Shown here: positions 13,943 to 14,937 of the stretch, in pieces | How positions within the stretch are numbered: position 1 is the first letter of the stretch | Layout of the letters: each line of letters opens with the position of its first letter | NCBI GenBank assembly: GCA_027485365.1 | Contig: JAIXRD010000001.1 | Location: 1 to 14,937 of the forward strand | Direction of reading: 5' to 3' | From: Cryomorphaceae bacterium | Lineage (GTDB): Bacteria > Bacteroidota > Bacteroidia > Flavobacteriales_D > Crocinitomicaceae | Length of the DNA stretch: 14,937 bases | Position numbers and translations under genes: made by a program | Notes under the pieces: model-generated | Database searches by the model: none | Seen by the model: the letters and a program-made list of their open reading frames with translations, nothing else | What the model was told of the DNA's origin: nothing

Positions 13943-14836
13943 ATGGCCGTGAAATGGAAATCCCTTGTACCCACATTTTTAAAAGAGATATTCCGTTCCC
14001 TTAAGCGAAAAAAACGACAGGCTGCCTTGCTTAATCAGCAACAGTCAGGACAGGGATTAACGAAGGAAGAATTAAAAGAATCGTTGCTGAATGCCGGTAT
14101 ACTTCATGGTGATCACCTCATGGTGCACGCCAGTTTAAGCAAGATGGGATTTATTGAAGGGGGCGCCGACACGGTAGTTGAAGTGCTTAAGGAGTTCGTT
14201 GGTGCTGACGGTTTGATTCTAATGCCAACTTCTCCCATTGCGCGCTTGCAATTAGATTATGTGTCTGTCAATCCCTCGTTCGATGTCTTGAATACCCCGT
14301 CGGCTATGGGTAAAGTCTCTGAAGTATTCAGAACCTCGGCTGGGGTCGTTAGGAGCTATCATCCCACGGAGCCCGTAGCGGCTTGGGGAGCGAAAGCGTA
14401 CGAGTACATTAAAGATCACACCAATAAAAACACTCCATACCACTGGGATTCACCATATGGGAAACTGATTCAACACGGTGGAAAAATTTTGTACATCGGC
14501 GTGTCACTTGATAATGCCGGTACGCATTTACATACCTTGGAAGATGCCGTAGATGTGGGGTTTCCGGTATATTATGCGCAAGAATTTAGGCTCCCTGTGC
14601 GTGACTATGAAGGTAAGGAACTACTTATAACTACGAAAGTTCATAATCCGGAATACTCAAAAAAACGCCGCTGTGATGAATTGCTTCCCATGTTTTTAAG
14701 CGAAGGGGTTTATCGTGAGGTGTATATTGGAAAGGCTAAAACCTTGGTGTTTGATGCTAAAAAAATGTTTGATGTCATGGTGAGCGCCTTCACTGATCGG
14801 GGAGTAACCATGTATAATCCTGAAGGAATCAAATGA
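13943..14836 (+). CDS. AAC(3)-family (Antibiotic_NAT) acetyltransferase, probably for surface glycan
   Basis: A 297 aa cytoplasmic protein of the aminoglycoside 3-N-acetyltransferase family, whose members move an acetyl group from acetyl-CoA to an amine. After a basic N-terminus (~1-35) it has LTKEELKESLLNAGIL, GDHLMVHASLSKMG with His63, GLILMPTSP, VVRSYHPTEPVAAWG with His140, and PYHWDSPYGKLIQHGGKILYIGVS with Asp169. THLHTLED follows, with the H-x-x-E pair His197/Glu200 at the usual active-site position. Many chromosomal relatives lie in polysaccharide clusters and act on amino sugars. The next gene overlaps by 4 nt (ATGA) and looks like a polysaccharide deacetylase, which supports a glycan rather than a drug substrate (inference). 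Length and motifs look intact. Confidence 0.87.
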   Translation: MAVKWKSLVPTFLKEIFRSLKRKKRQAALLNQQQSGQGLTKEELKESLLNAGILHGDHLMVHASLSKMGFIEGGADTVVEVLKEFVGADGLILMPTSPIARLQLDYVSVNPSFDVLNTPSAMGKVSEVFRTSAGVVRSYHPTEPVAAWGAKAYEYIKDHTNKNTPYHWDSPYGKLIQHGGKILYIGVSLDNAGTHLHTLEDAVDVGFPVYYAQEFRLPVRDYEGKELLITTKVHNPEYSKKRRCDELLPMFLSEGVYREVYIGKAKTLVFDAKKMFDVMVSAFTDRGVTMYNPEGIK

Positions 14837-14937
14837 AGATAGCCATTACATGGGATTATGAGTTGTTTTTTGGCGAACGCAGCGGTTCCGTGGCGCAGTG
14901 CATGCTTGAACCTACGCATCGTTTGTTATCGCTCGCA
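14833..14937 (+). CDS. Polysaccharide deacetylase-like protein, N-terminal fragment
   Basis: Only the first 35 codons are present; the gene runs off the window. The protein begins IAITWDYELFFGERSG and continues SVAQCMLEPTHRLLSL. The ITWDYELFFG start and the C-M-L-E-P-T segment resemble proteins annotated as polysaccharide deacetylases in Bacteroidota exopolysaccharide loci, with Asp8 in the place of the metal-binding Asp of NodB-type enzymes. The ATG overlaps the stop of the acetyltransferase gene (ATGA), so translation is probably coupled. The assignment rests on a short stretch and is moderate. Confidence 0.55.
   Translation, partial: MKIAITWDYELFFGERSGSVAQCMLEPTHRLLSLA

Noticed and set aside
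13943..14836. Aminoglycoside resistance gene
   Set aside because: The family fits, but the coupled polysaccharide-deacetylase-like gene and absence of mobile elements point to a chromosomal glycan-modifying role.

Overview
The window reads as chromosomal DNA from a Bacteroidota bacterium, most likely in Flavobacteriales (a Fluviicola/Crocinitomicaceae-type organism would fit, but this is inference). The clues are -7 promoter boxes of the form TAnnTTTG with no Shine-Dalgarno sequences, several TTG/GTG starts, an OstA-like protein of the Bacteroidota type, and a glycine-rich secreted protein with Ig-like repeats and a type IX secretion-type tail. No rRNA, tRNA, CRISPR array, insertion sequence or prophage gene was seen.

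Layout. (1) Positions 1-3041, minus strand: a tightly packed operon fur -> STAS-domain protein -> purA -> ostA-like (cut by the window edge). (2) Positions 3132-5581, plus strand: a GT2 glycosyltransferase followed by the ABC-F translation factor EttA. Its last stop codon abuts the stop of the next, opposing operon. (3) Positions 11751-5582, minus strand: five genes that look co-transcribed. They are a TMTC-like GT-C membrane glycosyltransferase with a TPR domain, three PAPS-type sulfotransferases in tandem, and a secreted SGNH hydrolase. This is the most interesting part of the window. (4) Positions 12181-11762, minus strand: a small exported LTxxQ (Spy/CpxP-like) protein with a clear intrinsic terminator. 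(5) Positions 13863-12241, minus strand: a large secreted glycine-rich/Ig-like protein with a probable T9SS tail. (6) Positions 13931-14937, plus strand: an AAC(3)-family acetyltransferase translationally coupled to the start of a polysaccharide-deacetylase-like gene.

How the parts may work together. The sulfotransferase operon encodes cytoplasmic enzymes able to transfer sulfate from PAPS, a multi-pass membrane transferase of the kind that uses lipid-phosphate sugars on the far side of the membrane, and an exported esterase-like hydrolase. I infer a pathway that makes or decorates a sulfated surface glycan or glycoprotein. The GT2 enzyme upstream of ettA resembles polyprenyl-phosphate sugar synthases and could supply a donor, but it lies in a separate transcription unit. 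The AAC(3)/deacetylase pair at the right edge is probably another surface-glycan modification unit. Four transcription units share a -7 box exactly 4 nt before the start codon, which suggests leaderless mRNAs and supports several non-ATG starts.
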